The notes under the pieces: generated by a model
What the model saw: only the letters and a program-made list of their open reading frames with translations
What the model was told of the DNA's origin: nothing
Databases searched by the model: none
From: SPJN01 sp965229935
GTDB lineage: Bacteria; Pseudomonadota; Alphaproteobacteria; SPJN01
Reading direction: 5' to 3'
Length of the DNA stretch: 64,000 bases
Assembly: GCA_965229935.1 (NCBI GenBank)
Contig: CBDDKB010000002.1
Span: 248,001-312,000 of the forward strand
Program-made: the position numbers and the translations under genes
In this document: one piece after another, positions 16,106 to 25,160 of the stretch
Numbering within the stretch: the first letter of the stretch is position 1
How the letters are laid out: every line of letters begins with the position of its first letter

Positions 16106-18127
16106 ATGGCACAAGACGCTGAGGGCTTGGCACTGGCGGCAGAATTCCCTGCTGTAACCGAAGCAGACTGGCTTGCCAAGGTCGATGCCGCCTTAAAAGG
16201 CGCACCGATTGAAAAGCTGGTGAGCAAAACCTATGATGGGATTGCGCTAAAGCCGCTATATACGCCCGCTGATTGGGATCACCAGGCCGACCAAAATGGC
16301 ATACCCGGTGCGGCCCCCTTTACCCGTGGTGGCGCGTGGCGCGATCCGCTTGGCCCCCCGTGGCATGTGCGGGCACGTTTGACAAAGGCTGATCCGTCCG
16401 CCGCCAATAAGGATGCGCTGACAGATCTTGTGAATGGCGCAACGGCGTTGGAACTTGTGATTGATGCTGACGGTACAGGAAATAATGATGCCGGTATCGT
16501 TGTACAGGATGTCGCTGACCTTGAAACAGTTCTGAACGACGTCTTGCTTGATCTAGCACCTATTTCGATCAAGGCAGGGGCGCACGCTGTTGCTGTTGCA
16601 AGTGCCTTATTGATTGTATGGGAAAACCGCAATGTGCCCGCCGATCAGGCGGTTGCCAGCTTGAACATTGACCCGCTTGGCACGCTTGCTCGTGATGGCA
16701 ATTTGCCGGGCAGCCTGCGGAATTTGTTCGAGCAGATTGCGGTTATGATCGGCTATGTCGATGGCAAGTGGGACAAGGCGCGTCTGCTGGGGGTAGATGC
16801 TGCGATCTATCATGACGCTGGCGCGTCAGAGGCGCAGGAGCTTGGGGCCGCAATGGCAACGGCTGTCGCCTATTTGCGCGCGTTGGAAGCGTTGGGGATT
16901 GACCCTGCGGTTGCTGCAAAGCACATGGTGTTCAATCTGGCGCTTGATGCTGATGTTTTCCTTGGTATCGTAAAGCTTCGGTCGGCACGCCGCCTTTGGG
17001 CGCGGGTGCTGGAAGCGGCTGGCATTGACCCCATCCCTATGCTGATCGAGGCGGAAACAGCATCGCGTATGATGACCGCCTATGATCCGTGGGTGAATAT
17101 GTTGCGCACCACTGCGGCTGGTTTTGCCGGTGCCGTTGGCGGCGCAGATTCAATTGCCATTCGTGGATATGATGCAGCCCAAGGCGGTGACAGCAATCTT
17201 GCGCGCCGCAATGCCCGCAATATTCAGATCATTCTTGCCGAAGAAAGCCATCTTGGCCGGGTTCATGATCCTGCTGGTGGTGCGGGCTTGTTTGAAAGCC
17301 TGACGGACGAGCTGTGTGTGGCAGCATGGGAAACATTCCAATCAATTGAAGCGCGCGGCGGCATGATCGATGTAATCAAATCAGGCGCGTGGGCGGCTGA
17401 TATTGGCCGTACTGCCGAAGCACGCGCGGTCAATGTTGCGCGCCGGAAAGAACAGATCACCGGATTGAACGAGTTTCCGAATATTTTTGACGAAACAGAC
17501 GCACACGAACAGGTTGCCCGCCCGGCTCCCAAGAAAGGCGCGATCCAATTTGATGGACCGCCACAGGGTGTTGCGCCAGCATTGGAAATGTTGAAGCAAG
17601 GGGCCCTGTTAAAGGATTTGACGCAGGTTCTTAATTCCGATGATGCAGAGACAGCGCCGGTGATTGCCCCCCGTCCTGTCGGGGAGGATTTTGAGGCCTT
17701 GCGGAAACGGTCAGATGCGATCAAGGCAGCATCAGGCACACGCCCGCAAATCTTCCTTGCCAATCTTGGTCCTGTTGCCAAGCACACGGCGCGCGCGACA
17801 TTTGCCAAAAACTTTTTTGAAGCTGGTGGTGTCGAAGCGATCAGCACAGATGGGTTTGACGATATGGCCGCTTTGGGTGCCGCGTTCAAATCATCCGGTG
17901 CAAAGCTGGCTGTGATCTGTGGTGCCGATGATCAATATGGGTCAATGGGTGCCGACGCTGCCGCTGCACTGAAGGATGCAGGCGCTGTGCAAATTTTCCT
18001 TGCCGGAAAGGGTGGGGAAAATGAAGCAGCACTCAACAATGCGGGTGTAACGGATTATATTTTCATGGGCGCGAACCTGCTGGATATACTCAGCGCTGCC
18101 TATGACCGCCTGACGGAGGCGAAGTAA
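16106..18127 (+). CDS. mutA: methylmalonyl-CoA mutase small (beta) subunit
   Basis: A 673-residue subunit of the heterodimeric, B12-dependent mutase that converts (R)-methylmalonyl-CoA to succinyl-CoA. It has the N-terminal TIM-barrel mutase domain (FTRGGAWRD region, NVARRNARNIQIILAEESHL, HDPAGGAGLFESLT) and a C-terminal Rossmann domain. The C-terminal domain lacks the DxHxxG cobalamin motif, as expected for the non-catalytic subunit. The start at the ATG at 16106 follows GAGGAAAA and matches MAQDAEGLALAAEFP. Its stop overlaps the mutB start by one base (TAATG), indicating translational coupling and stoichiometric production. Confidence 0.95.
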   Translation: MAQDAEGLALAAEFPAVTEADWLAKVDAALKGAPIEKLVSKTYDGIALKPLYTPADWDHQADQNGIPGAAPFTRGGAWRDPLGPPWHVRARLTKADPSAANKDALTDLVNGATALELVIDADGTGNNDAGIVVQDVADLETVLNDVLLDLAPISIKAGAHAVAVASALLIVWENRNVPADQAVASLNIDPLGTLARDGNLPGSLRNLFEQIAVMIGYVDGKWDKARLLGVDAAIYHDAGASEAQELGAAMATAVAYLRALEALGIDPAVAAKHMVFNLALDADVFLGIVKLRSARRLWARVLEAAGIDPIPMLIEAETASRMMTAYDPWVNMLRTTAAGFAGAVGGADSIAIRGYDAAQGGDSNLARRNARNIQIILAEESHLGRVHDPAGGAGLFESLTDELCVAAWETFQSIEARGGMIDVIKSGAWAADIGRTAEARAVNVARRKEQITGLNEFPNIFDETDAHEQVARPAPKKGAIQFDGPPQGVAPALEMLKQGALLKDLTQVLNSDDAETAPVIAPRPVGEDFEALRKRSDAIKAASGTRPQIFLANLGPVAKHTARATFAKNFFEAGGVEAISTDGFDDMAALGAAFKSSGAKLAVICGADDQYGSMGADAAAALKDAGAVQIFLAGKGGENEAALNNAGVTDYIFMGANLLDILSAAYDRLTEAK

Positions 18128-20301
18128 TGAGCAAGCTACCTGATTTCTCAACCATCGCGTTTAATGCTGGCGCGGCTGCATCTGCTGACGATTGGTCAGC
18201 AAGTTATGAGGCCGCAACGGGCCTGAAAAACGGTCACCAGTCCGTTGAAACGCCTGAGGGGATTGCGGTTCAGCCGCTTTACACCAACAAGGATGTTGAG
18301 GGACTCGACTTTTTGGGCACCTTTCCCGGTGTGCCGCCCTATCTGCGTGGGCCGTATCCCACCATGTATGTGAACAAGCCTTGGACGGTTCGCCAATATG
18401 CGGGCTTTTCAACGGCAACCGCATCAAACGCCTTTTACCGCCGCAATTTGGCTGCGGGTCAAAAGGGCCTGTCGGTTGCGTTCGATCTTGCTACCCATCG
18501 CGGCTATGATTCCGATCATCCGCGTGTTGCGGGTGACGTCGGCATGGCCGGTGTGGCGATCGATTCCATCCTTGATATGGAAGTGTTATTCGCAGGCATC
18601 CCGCTTGATGAAATGTCTGTATCCATGACCATGAATGGCGCGGTGTTGCCCATTATGGCGCTTTATATTCTTGCTGCAGAAGAGCAGGGCGTCCCACCAG
18701 AAAAGCTTGCGGGCACCATTCAGAACGACATTCTGAAGGAGTTCATGGTCCGCAACACCTATATCTATCCGCCGACCCCGTCGATGCGGATCATCTCTGA
18801 CATATTTGCCTATACGTCTGAAAAGATGCCCAAGTTCAACTCCATCTCCATCTCCGGCTATCACATGCAGGAAGCGGGCGCGACAGCAGACCTTGAGCTT
18901 GCCTATACGCTCGCTGACGGGGTTGAGTATGTTCGTGCGGGGCTAGAGGCCGGGCTTGATATTGATAAGTTTGCCCCGCGCCTCAGCTTTTTTTGGGCCA
19001 TCGGCATGAACTTCTTTATGGAAGTTGCCAAGATGCGTGCAGCCCGTTTGTTGTGGGCCAAGCTGATCAAACAGTTTGATCCCAATAATGACAAATCATT
19101 GTCGCTGCGTACGCACAGCCAGACAAGCGGTTGGTCTTTGACGGCGCAGGATGTTTATAACAATGTGACCCGCACAGCGGTTGAGGCTATGGCCGCAACC
19201 CAAGGTCATACACAAAGCCTGCACACAAATGCGCTTGATGAAGCTTTGGCCTTGCCAACAGACTTTTCTGCCCGTATTGCGCGGAATACCCAATTGTTCC
19301 TGCAACAGGAAAGCGGCACTTGTCGTGTGATCGACCCTTGGGGCGGTTCTTACTATGTTGAAAAACTCACGCATGAGATTGCCAACAAAGCATGGGCGCA
19401 TATTAAGGAAGTTGAAGAGCTGGGCGGAATGGCCAAGGCGATTGAAGCTGGCATCCCCAAAATGCGTATCGAAGAAGCTGCGGCACGTACACAGGCCCGT
19501 ATCGATTCAGGCGCACAAACCGTTGTGGGCGTGAACAAGTATCAGCCTGAGACACCTGATGATATTGAGGTGTTGAAAGTTGAAAACGCAGCAGTGCGCG
19601 CAGAACAGATTGCCAAGCTGAAACAGTTGCGTGAAAACCGTGATGAGGCGGCATGTCAGGCCACGCTTGAGGCACTGACCAAATCAGCAGAAACAGGCGA
19701 AGGCAACTTGCTGGAACTTGCTGTGAATGCGGCACGCGCGCGTGCCTCTGTCGGTGAAATCTCAGAAGCCTTGGTAAAGGTTTATGGCCGTCATGTTGCG
19801 ACGGTGAAATCTATCAGCGGCGTTTATAAAAGCGAGGTTGGCAAAATGTCTGACGCTGTGAAGAAAGTGCAAGATCGGGTCAACCAGTTTGCCGAGGATG
19901 AGGGGCGTCGCCCCCGTATCCTCATCGCCAAGATGGGGCAGGATGGTCATGACCGTGGTCAAAAGGTTGTTGCAACAGCCTTTGCTGATATGGGCTTTGA
20001 TGTTGATATCGGTCCCCTGTTCCAGACACCGGAAGAAGCTGCGAAGCAGGCAGTTGAAAATGACGCCCATATTGTGGCGGCAAGTTCATTGGCTGCCGGG
20101 CATCTGACCCTGGTGCCTGAATTGCGTGAGGAGCTGAAGAAGCTTGGCCGTGATGACATCTTGATCGTTGTCGGCGGGGTGATCCCGCCGCAGGATTTTG
20201 ATGCGCTTTATGATGCCGGGGCCGCTGCGATCTTCCCGCCCGGTACCGTGATTGCCGATTCAGCTAACCTCTTGCTCGACAAGCTAGCAGAAGTCAGCTA
20301 G
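18127..20301 (+). CDS. scpA: methylmalonyl-CoA mutase large (alpha) subunit
   Basis: The 724-residue catalytic subunit (MutB/ScpA). The N-terminal barrel carries the family segments YPTMYVNKPWTVRQYAGFST and FDLATHRGYDSDHPRVAGDV, which bind substrate, and RTHSQTSGWSLT. The C-terminal B12-binding domain has MGQDGHDRG, with the lower axial His at residue 608. Length is standard. Together with MutA it forms succinyl-CoA from propionyl-CoA-derived methylmalonyl-CoA. It overlaps both neighbours by one base (TAATG with mutA, TAGTG with meaB), so mutA-mutB-meaB is one tightly coupled operon. No propionyl-CoA carboxylase or epimerase gene is in the window. Confidence 0.97.
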   Translation: MSKLPDFSTIAFNAGAAASADDWSASYEAATGLKNGHQSVETPEGIAVQPLYTNKDVEGLDFLGTFPGVPPYLRGPYPTMYVNKPWTVRQYAGFSTATASNAFYRRNLAAGQKGLSVAFDLATHRGYDSDHPRVAGDVGMAGVAIDSILDMEVLFAGIPLDEMSVSMTMNGAVLPIMALYILAAEEQGVPPEKLAGTIQNDILKEFMVRNTYIYPPTPSMRIISDIFAYTSEKMPKFNSISISGYHMQEAGATADLELAYTLADGVEYVRAGLEAGLDIDKFAPRLSFFWAIGMNFFMEVAKMRAARLLWAKLIKQFDPNNDKSLSLRTHSQTSGWSLTAQDVYNNVTRTAVEAMAATQGHTQSLHTNALDEALALPTDFSARIARNTQLFLQQESGTCRVIDPWGGSYYVEKLTHEIANKAWAHIKEVEELGGMAKAIEAGIPKMRIEEAAARTQARIDSGAQTVVGVNKYQPETPDDIEVLKVENAAVRAEQIAKLKQLRENRDEAACQATLEALTKSAETGEGNLLELAVNAARARASVGEISEALVKVYGRHVATVKSISGVYKSEVGKMSDAVKKVQDRVNQFAEDEGRRPRILIAKMGQDGHDRGQKVVATAFADMGFDVDIGPLFQTPEEAAKQAVENDAHIVAASSLAAGHLTLVPELREELKKLGRDDILIVVGGVIPPQDFDALYDAGAAAIFPPGTVIADSANLLLDKLAEVS

Positions 20302-21293
20302 TGGCGCGCGGATTTCCCCCTGCTGAAGAGCTAGCCGCCGGGCTATTGTCCGGCGACAGGACCGCACTGTCGCGGGCCATTACCCTGATTGAATCTACGG
20401 CGCGCAAGCATCGGCCACTGGCGCACGATTTGTTGCAACGGATTTTGCCTCATACAGGCAAGGCGCACCGGGTTGGGATCACGGGCGTGCCGGGGGTTGG
20501 CAAATCGACCACGATTGATCAGCTTGGCTCGAACCTGACGGCGATGGGCCATAAGGTGGCTGTGTTGGCTGTTGATCCGTCATCAGCGCGGTCCGGTGGG
20601 TCGATCTTGGGTGATAAAACCCGCATGGCCCAGCTTGTTACCGATGCCAATGCCTTTATCCGTCCATCGCCTTCGTCAGGGACATTGGGCGGCGTTACCC
20701 GCGTGACACGCGAAACCATGCTGTTATGTGAAGCAGCGGGCTTTGACGTCATTCTGGTCGAAACCGTGGGTGTCGGACAGTCAGAAACCATCGTGGCAGA
20801 GATGGTGGACTTTTTTCTGGTGCTGATGTTGCCCGGTGCCGGGGATGAGCTTCAAGGTATTAAAAAGGGCGTGCTGGAACTGGCTGATCTTATCGCGGTC
20901 AATAAGGCTGATGGCGATAACGAAGCGCGCGCCAATCGCGCTGCGGCTGAATATAAGGCGGCGATCCACATCATGAACCACAAGGAACCTGACTGGGAAC
21001 CACCAGTGATTACTGTGTCAGGGCTTGCCAATCTGCGCCTTGATGACATGTGGGACAAGGTTTGCCAGCACCGTGATTTATTGGCTGCTGACGGGCGGCT
21101 TGATAGCTTGCGTCAAGAACAGCAGATCCGCTGGATGTGGTCTATGTTGCGCGATCAATTGATGGCCGATCTAAAGGCTGATCAGGCGGTTGCAGATTTG
21201 CTGCCAAGGCTTGAACAAGCAGTGCGTGACGGGGCCGAAACCCCGTCAGCAGCGGTTGCAAAAATCCTTCAGGCCTTTGAACGGTCAGCTTAG
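20301..21293 (+). CDS. meaB: methylmalonyl-CoA mutase-associated GTPase MeaB
   Basis: A 330-residue SIMIBI-class GTPase (ArgK/MeaB). The Walker A motif GVPGVGKST is at residues 62-70, VDPSSARSGGSILGDKTRM follows as the metal/switch region, ETVGVGQSE is the switch II region and NKAD is the base-recognition motif. MeaB guards the mutase by gating cofactor loading and removing damaged cobalamin. GTG start overlapping the mutB stop. The gene's own stop overlaps the stop of the convergent repeat-protein gene in TTAG at 21290-21293, leaving no room for a terminator between them. Confidence 0.96.
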   Translation: MARGFPPAEELAAGLLSGDRTALSRAITLIESTARKHRPLAHDLLQRILPHTGKAHRVGITGVPGVGKSTTIDQLGSNLTAMGHKVAVLAVDPSSARSGGSILGDKTRMAQLVTDANAFIRPSPSSGTLGGVTRVTRETMLLCEAAGFDVILVETVGVGQSETIVAEMVDFFLVLMLPGAGDELQGIKKGVLELADLIAVNKADGDNEARANRAAAEYKAAIHIMNHKEPDWEPPVITVSGLANLRLDDMWDKVCQHRDLLAADGRLDSLRQEQQIRWMWSMLRDQLMADLKADQAVADLLPRLEQAVRDGAETPSAAVAKILQAFERSA

Positions 21294-23218
21294 ATCGCGC
21301 CGATCTGATCCAGAATAAGATCAAGGGGCGTGCCCGTCAGGCCGCCGCCTGTCCCCGGCGTTGTCAGGCCGGTAAGCAGGTTGACCAAGTTCGCATCCAA
21401 AGACCTGTTCAACGCACCGTCGCCTAACAGCAGATTTTGCAGATCATTTTGCAAATCGTCGCCACCACCTTGTAAATCAGTCAAGGTTGTCGCTAGGACA
21501 TGGCCGCTTGGATTCGGGTTCGCAAGTTCATTGACTAGCAATATTGCGGCGATTGTCAGATTGTTTGACAAGTCAGTCTGGTTTTGGCTTGCGCCAAGAA
21601 TTTCAGTTGTGTCGTCAAGTGATCCGACAATTGTCCGGTCGGGCGCGCCGGGTTGGCCGCCATCATCCCCGGCAACAAGATCAACAACCGGGCCAAGCAC
21701 AAGATCAAGCGGTGTGCCAGTAGGTGCGGCACCGCCACCTGCGCCATCGGGCGTGGTCAGGCCAACAAGGATGTTTTCCAAGTCGGTTGCCAGGTCATTG
21801 TTTAGCGCCCCTTCGCCCAGAAGCAAGCGGCCCAGATCAGCTTGTAAATCATCGCCACCGCCTTGCAGGTCAGCAAGTGTTGTTGCAAGGACGTGAGAGT
21901 CTGTATCAGCATTTGTCAGCTCTGCGAGCAATAGCAGGACTGCCAATTGCAGATTGTTGGTAAAGTCGGTTTGATTATTGGCTTGGTCACCGTTCGTGTC
22001 GCCAGCGCCCAACGTGTCAACAGTTGTGTCAAGCGTGCCGACAATGGTGCGTTCGCCCTGGCCGGGGGGATTGTCATCACCACCGTCAGGTGTTGTCAGT
22101 CCGCCAAGAATATTCTGCAGATCAGTTGCGAGGTCATTGTTTTGTCGGCCATCACCGATCAATAGCCGCGCCAAATCAAGTTGCAGCCCTGGGCCGCCTT
22201 CTTGTAGGTCGGCCAATGTTGTAGCCAGAACATGATTTTCGACATCTGAATTTGTCAATTCAGCCAGCAACAATGTGACAGCCAGTTGCAAATTATTGGT
22301 CAGGTCGGTTTGGTCATTGTCATTGTCACGATCTGTGTCGCCCGCGCCCAATGTGTCAACAGTTGTATCGAGTGAGCCGACAATGGTGCGGTTGTCACCT
22401 GCGGGCGGTGCGTCATCACCGGCGATAGCGCCTGCAATGGGGCCAAGCACGACATCTAAAGGCGTCCCTGTCGGCCCGTCGGTTGCACCATCGTCACCGC
22501 CTACTGCGTCAACAATGGGGCCAAGCACGACATCTAAAGGTGTGCCTGTCGGCCCTTCGGTCGCGCCGTCGTCACCGCCTACTGCGCCGGCGACCGGATC
22601 GATTATGACATCTAGTGGAGTTCCGGTTGTACCCGCGCCTACATTGCCGCTTTCAATACCTGCGGCCTCAGCAATCGGGTCAAGAATTATATCAAGGGGC
22701 GTGCCTGTCAGGCCTGATGGGGCTGCAGGCGGGACAACGCTTGAATCAATCGGGTCGGCTGGCTGGCGTGTCTTTGCGCTTTCGTCCTCTGCTGCGGCTA
22801 TCAGCTCGCAACGCCCTGATTCAAGATTACCGTCGAGGGAGGAATCGCCGTCCTGTTCAAGATCGATGCTGCAGCCGTTAAGCGATGCCATGGGTAGGGC
22901 GTTTGCGGGAATTACACCAGTTGCCATTCCTGCGGTGCTGCTTTGCTGGCTTGCCATGGTGCCGTTCAAAAAGGCTTCCATATCGGCATCGGTCACTTCG
23001 CCTGTAGTTGGCGGGGTATAGCTTGACGCTTGCGCCGGGCGCGGTGTTGGTGCTGTTTGCGCCGGGGCAGCGCCACCATAAAATACATCCCAATCCGCTT
23101 GGCTGATGCGGTCTTCTGCCTGTGCCGCAAAGCTACTGCTGATAAGGATCAGACCTGCTGCCAAGGCAGTGGTTGAAATCGTGTTTTTTAAGTGCACATT
23201 TTTGATTGAACGCAACAT
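21290..23218 (-). CDS. Secreted repeat protein of unknown function
   Basis: Not recognised. It is 642 residues with a Sec signal peptide (cleavage near AAQA-ED, residue 34). Two related short segments follow, ADWDVFYGG (41-49) and DADMEAFLNG (77-86). The body is made of two repeat classes. TGTPLD units, followed by a hydrophobic stretch and often a GDDGA tail, start near 171, 198, 224, 250, 500 and 628; those at 198, 224 and 250 are exact 26-residue steps. Long units of about 95-103 residues cover 277-379, 390-492 and 528-622. Each begins RTIVGSLD and contains QTDLTNNL, HVLATTL.DLQ and GLTTP; the first holds an Asp-rich GDTDRDNDND stretch that could bind calcium. A GGAGG precedes the ATG. Surface or exported adhesion-like role is a guess. 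Confidence 0.75.
   Translation of the reverse strand: MLRSIKNVHLKNTISTTALAAGLILISSSFAAQAEDRISQADWDVFYGGAAPAQTAPTPRPAQASSYTPPTTGEVTDADMEAFLNGTMASQQSSTAGMATGVIPANALPMASLNGCSIDLEQDGDSSLDGNLESGRCELIAAAEDESAKTRQPADPIDSSVVPPAAPSGLTGTPLDIILDPIAEAAGIESGNVGAGTTGTPLDVIIDPVAGAVGGDDGATEGPTGTPLDVVLGPIVDAVGGDDGATDGPTGTPLDVVLGPIAGAIAGDDAPPAGDNRTIVGSLDTTVDTLGAGDTDRDNDNDQTDLTNNLQLAVTLLLAELTNSDVENHVLATTLADLQEGGPGLQLDLARLLIGDGRQNNDLATDLQNILGGLTTPDGGDDNPPGQGERTIVGTLDTTVDTLGAGDTNGDQANNQTDFTNNLQLAVLLLLAELTNADTDSHVLATTLADLQGGGDDLQADLGRLLLGEGALNNDLATDLENILVGLTTPDGAGGGAAPTGTPLDLVLGPVVDLVAGDDGGQPGAPDRTIVGSLDDTTEILGASQNQTDLSNNLTIAAILLVNELANPNPSGHVLATTLTDLQGGGDDLQNDLQNLLLGDGALNRSLDANLVNLLTGLTTPGTGGGLTGTPLDLILDQIGAI
22436..22591 (-). 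repeat. 78-bp in-frame tandem repeat inside the repeat-protein gene
   Basis: Two adjacent 78-bp units starting at 22436 and 22514 are nearly identical, including a shared AATGGGGCCAAGCACGACAT block. Each encodes one 26-residue TGTPLD unit. The high DNA identity suggests recent duplication, so the locus may vary in copy number between strains. Confidence 0.75.
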
Positions 23219-23339
23219 GTTTCCGCAACCTCCATATAGTTACCAATATCTTAATGGGGCGGGGCGGGTGCGGCAAATCAAATTACCAGCAAATTGGTGC
23301 AATTGTGCAGAATACCAGTTGTGGGGCGATTTTGCTTTG

Positions 23340-24818
23340 CTATTCCAACGCGAATGTGAACGGTGAAACGCCGCGCACATGATCATGCACCGTCAGGCGG
23401 CGGTTTAGGGGCGGAAATGCCCTTTGTGTGCAATCTGCGCGGTCGCACAAGCGGCACGTGACACCAATGGGCGTAGGCAAATTGGGGTTTTCGAGGTCCA
23501 TTCCATCGGCATAACAAAGCCGTTTGGCGTAATCGAGCTCGCAGCCCAGTCCCACCACAAATTGCTGGTTGGGGATCGCGGTATCGCCGCCAACCCGATC
23601 AACCGTGCGGGAGATGGAGAAATATTCTGTGCCGTCTGACAGTTCAATCGCCTGGGTGAATATTTGCCCCGGTAGGCGGAATGCCTCGTGCAGGTTCCAT
23701 CGCGGGCAGGTGCCGCCTTGCCGGGCAAAGTGAAAACCGCCTGCGGAAAACCGCTTTGACACATTGCCTGCCGTATCAACCCTGATCAAAAAGAAGGGAA
23801 TGCCCCGGTCACCGCGCCGCTGCATGGTTGTCAGCCGATGCGCGACCTGTTCAAAGCCTGCGGAAAAGCGATCGCATAACGCCTCAACATCATAGCGCAA
23901 GATTTTCGCCGCATTGTGAAAGCGGGAATAAGGCATCATCAATGCAGCCCCGGCATAGTTGGCAAGCCCAACCCGAAACAGCGGCGCAGCGCTGATCGGG
24001 TCAAGATTGCTGGCGGCGACCTCAGCCTCAATCAAATCATTGTGGGCCAACAAAAACGCCCGGTTGGCAAGCTGGAACACGCGCGCCGAATAGGGCAAGC
24101 GCTCAGACAGATAGATGGTTTTGTTGTGCTGGTCATAGCGGCGCAAGGTGGCGGACATGACATCAACCGGCATGACGCGCACATTTGTGTTGTGCGCAGA
24201 TTTCAGATAATCGCGCAGGGCAAAATAGGGCTCGTCCTTATGAAACTTCGCGTCTTCATAAAGCGCCTCTGCCGCATCGTCGATATCGGCGAAATGATTG
24301 CGCTTGGCATGGAAGTGATCACGCACCTCCTCAACAGGAAATTGAAGTCCCTCACCGCGTTGTAGATCATCGCCAACGACTGCCGGGGGTTCAAGGTCAC
24401 GGTCGGCAAAATGTTCTGCCATGGCGTTGGCACTGGCAAGGGCGTCCTGATAGGCCCTGTGCAGTCGCGCAACCGCTTGCACGGCTGTCGGGCTGGCAGC
24501 AGCAAGATCGCGCAATTCTTGTTGCATGACGTCAGCGCCGGCCAGTACAGGATCAGAAAACACTTCCTGCAATTGGGCGATGGCTTGTTGTTCCTCGTCC
24601 CCGGCAAGGCTTTTCAGGTCAATGTCATAGGTTTCTGCCAGCCGTAAAAGGATTTGCGCCGTCAGCGGGCGCTGGTTACGTTCGATCAGGTTTAGGTAGC
24701 TTGTTGAAACGCCCAGCTCCTCAGCCATGCGGACTTGCGTTAGGCCAAGTTCGCGCCGTAAGCGGCGAATGGCGGGCCCGGCAAAGATTTTGCGGCCATC
24801 GCCCTTGGATTCTGCCAT
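23340..24818 (-). CDS. ScfR/RamB/PccR-type short-chain acyl-CoA regulator
   Basis: A 492-residue regulator with an N-terminal XRE helix-turn-helix (IRRLRRELGLTQVRMAEELG, residues about 16-35, then SYLNLIERNQRP). It is followed by the IrrE/ImmA-like middle domain and a C-terminal domain with the four-cysteine stretch CRLCDRADCTQRAFPP. This is the architecture of ScfR proteins: RamB controls glyoxylate genes in actinobacteria and PccR controls propionyl-CoA genes in Rhodobacter. Its place between the methylmalonyl-CoA mutase operon and isocitrate lyase fits that role. The start is at ATG 24818, behind CAGGAG. Promoter repeats suggest autoregulation. Confidence 0.88.
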   Translation of the reverse strand: MAESKGDGRKIFAGPAIRRLRRELGLTQVRMAEELGVSTSYLNLIERNQRPLTAQILLRLAETYDIDLKSLAGDEEQQAIAQLQEVFSDPVLAGADVMQQELRDLAAASPTAVQAVARLHRAYQDALASANAMAEHFADRDLEPPAVVGDDLQRGEGLQFPVEEVRDHFHAKRNHFADIDDAAEALYEDAKFHKDEPYFALRDYLKSAHNTNVRVMPVDVMSATLRRYDQHNKTIYLSERLPYSARVFQLANRAFLLAHNDLIEAEVAASNLDPISAAPLFRVGLANYAGAALMMPYSRFHNAAKILRYDVEALCDRFSAGFEQVAHRLTTMQRRGDRGIPFFLIRVDTAGNVSKRFSAGGFHFARQGGTCPRWNLHEAFRLPGQIFTQAIELSDGTEYFSISRTVDRVGGDTAIPNQQFVVGLGCELDYAKRLCYADGMDLENPNLPTPIGVTCRLCDRADCTQRAFPPLNRRLTVHDHVRGVSPFTFALE

Positions 24819-25160
24819 TTTCTGCTCCTGAACGGCCAGTATCAAAATTTTACAAGTTTTACAAATTTACAGAGGATTTTTGTCAACCTCAATACAAATC
24901 GACCCTTTTTTAGGGGGGTGCGGCGTGTTGCGACTCGTAAATCCCTATTTTGTGGGCCATAAGCCGCTTGACTTGTCGAAAGACAGGGCCACGACCCCTG
25001 GCGGTTGCGGGCTTGTTTTCTTGGCAGTTTGACAAATTTTGGTATGACTTGCCCCGGTTGAGGGGGCTTGTTTGGACCTGCTCCTTGGCTGCGCGACCTG
25101 ATTAGGGCACTCCCTGACAGCGCCGGTCAGATCAGGGGGCCATTTAAGGAGAAACTGGCA
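24819..25160. other. Divergent regulatory region between scfR-type gene and aceA
   Basis: These 342 bases contain no gene I can support. They hold the direct repeats next to the regulator, then TTTGTCAAC (24879-24887) and TTTGACAAA (25028-25036) as inversely related elements, and a GC-rich 5' leader in front of aceA with an imperfect CTGAC/GTCAG hairpin near 25114-25130. I could not fix a confident -10/-35 pair for aceA. Confidence 0.5.
24847..24872 (-). promoter_or_regulatory. Triple direct repeat, likely ScfR-type operator
   Basis: On the minus strand, upstream of the regulator's start, TGTAAA recurs three times at a 9-base period: TGTAAATT, TGTAAAACT, TGTAAAATT. The stretch AAAACTTGTAAAA matches 10 of 13 positions of the RamB-type site AAAACTTTGCAAA as I remember it. 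Binding by the adjacent gene's product is inferred. Confidence 0.45.

Noticed and set aside
17700..18127. Loss of the B12 DxHxxG motif in mutA as evidence of decay
   Set aside because: The small subunit of heterodimeric methylmalonyl-CoA mutases normally lacks it.
22436..22591. Tandem repeats that might be a CRISPR array
   Set aside because: The units are 78 bp with no spacers, in frame, and encode protein repeats.
22275..23021. 248-codon open frame on the plus strand through the repeat-protein gene
   Set aside because: It is antisense to the repeat protein. Its Ser/Pro-rich translation mirrors the regular TGTPLD repeats, and it has no ribosome binding site or family resemblance.
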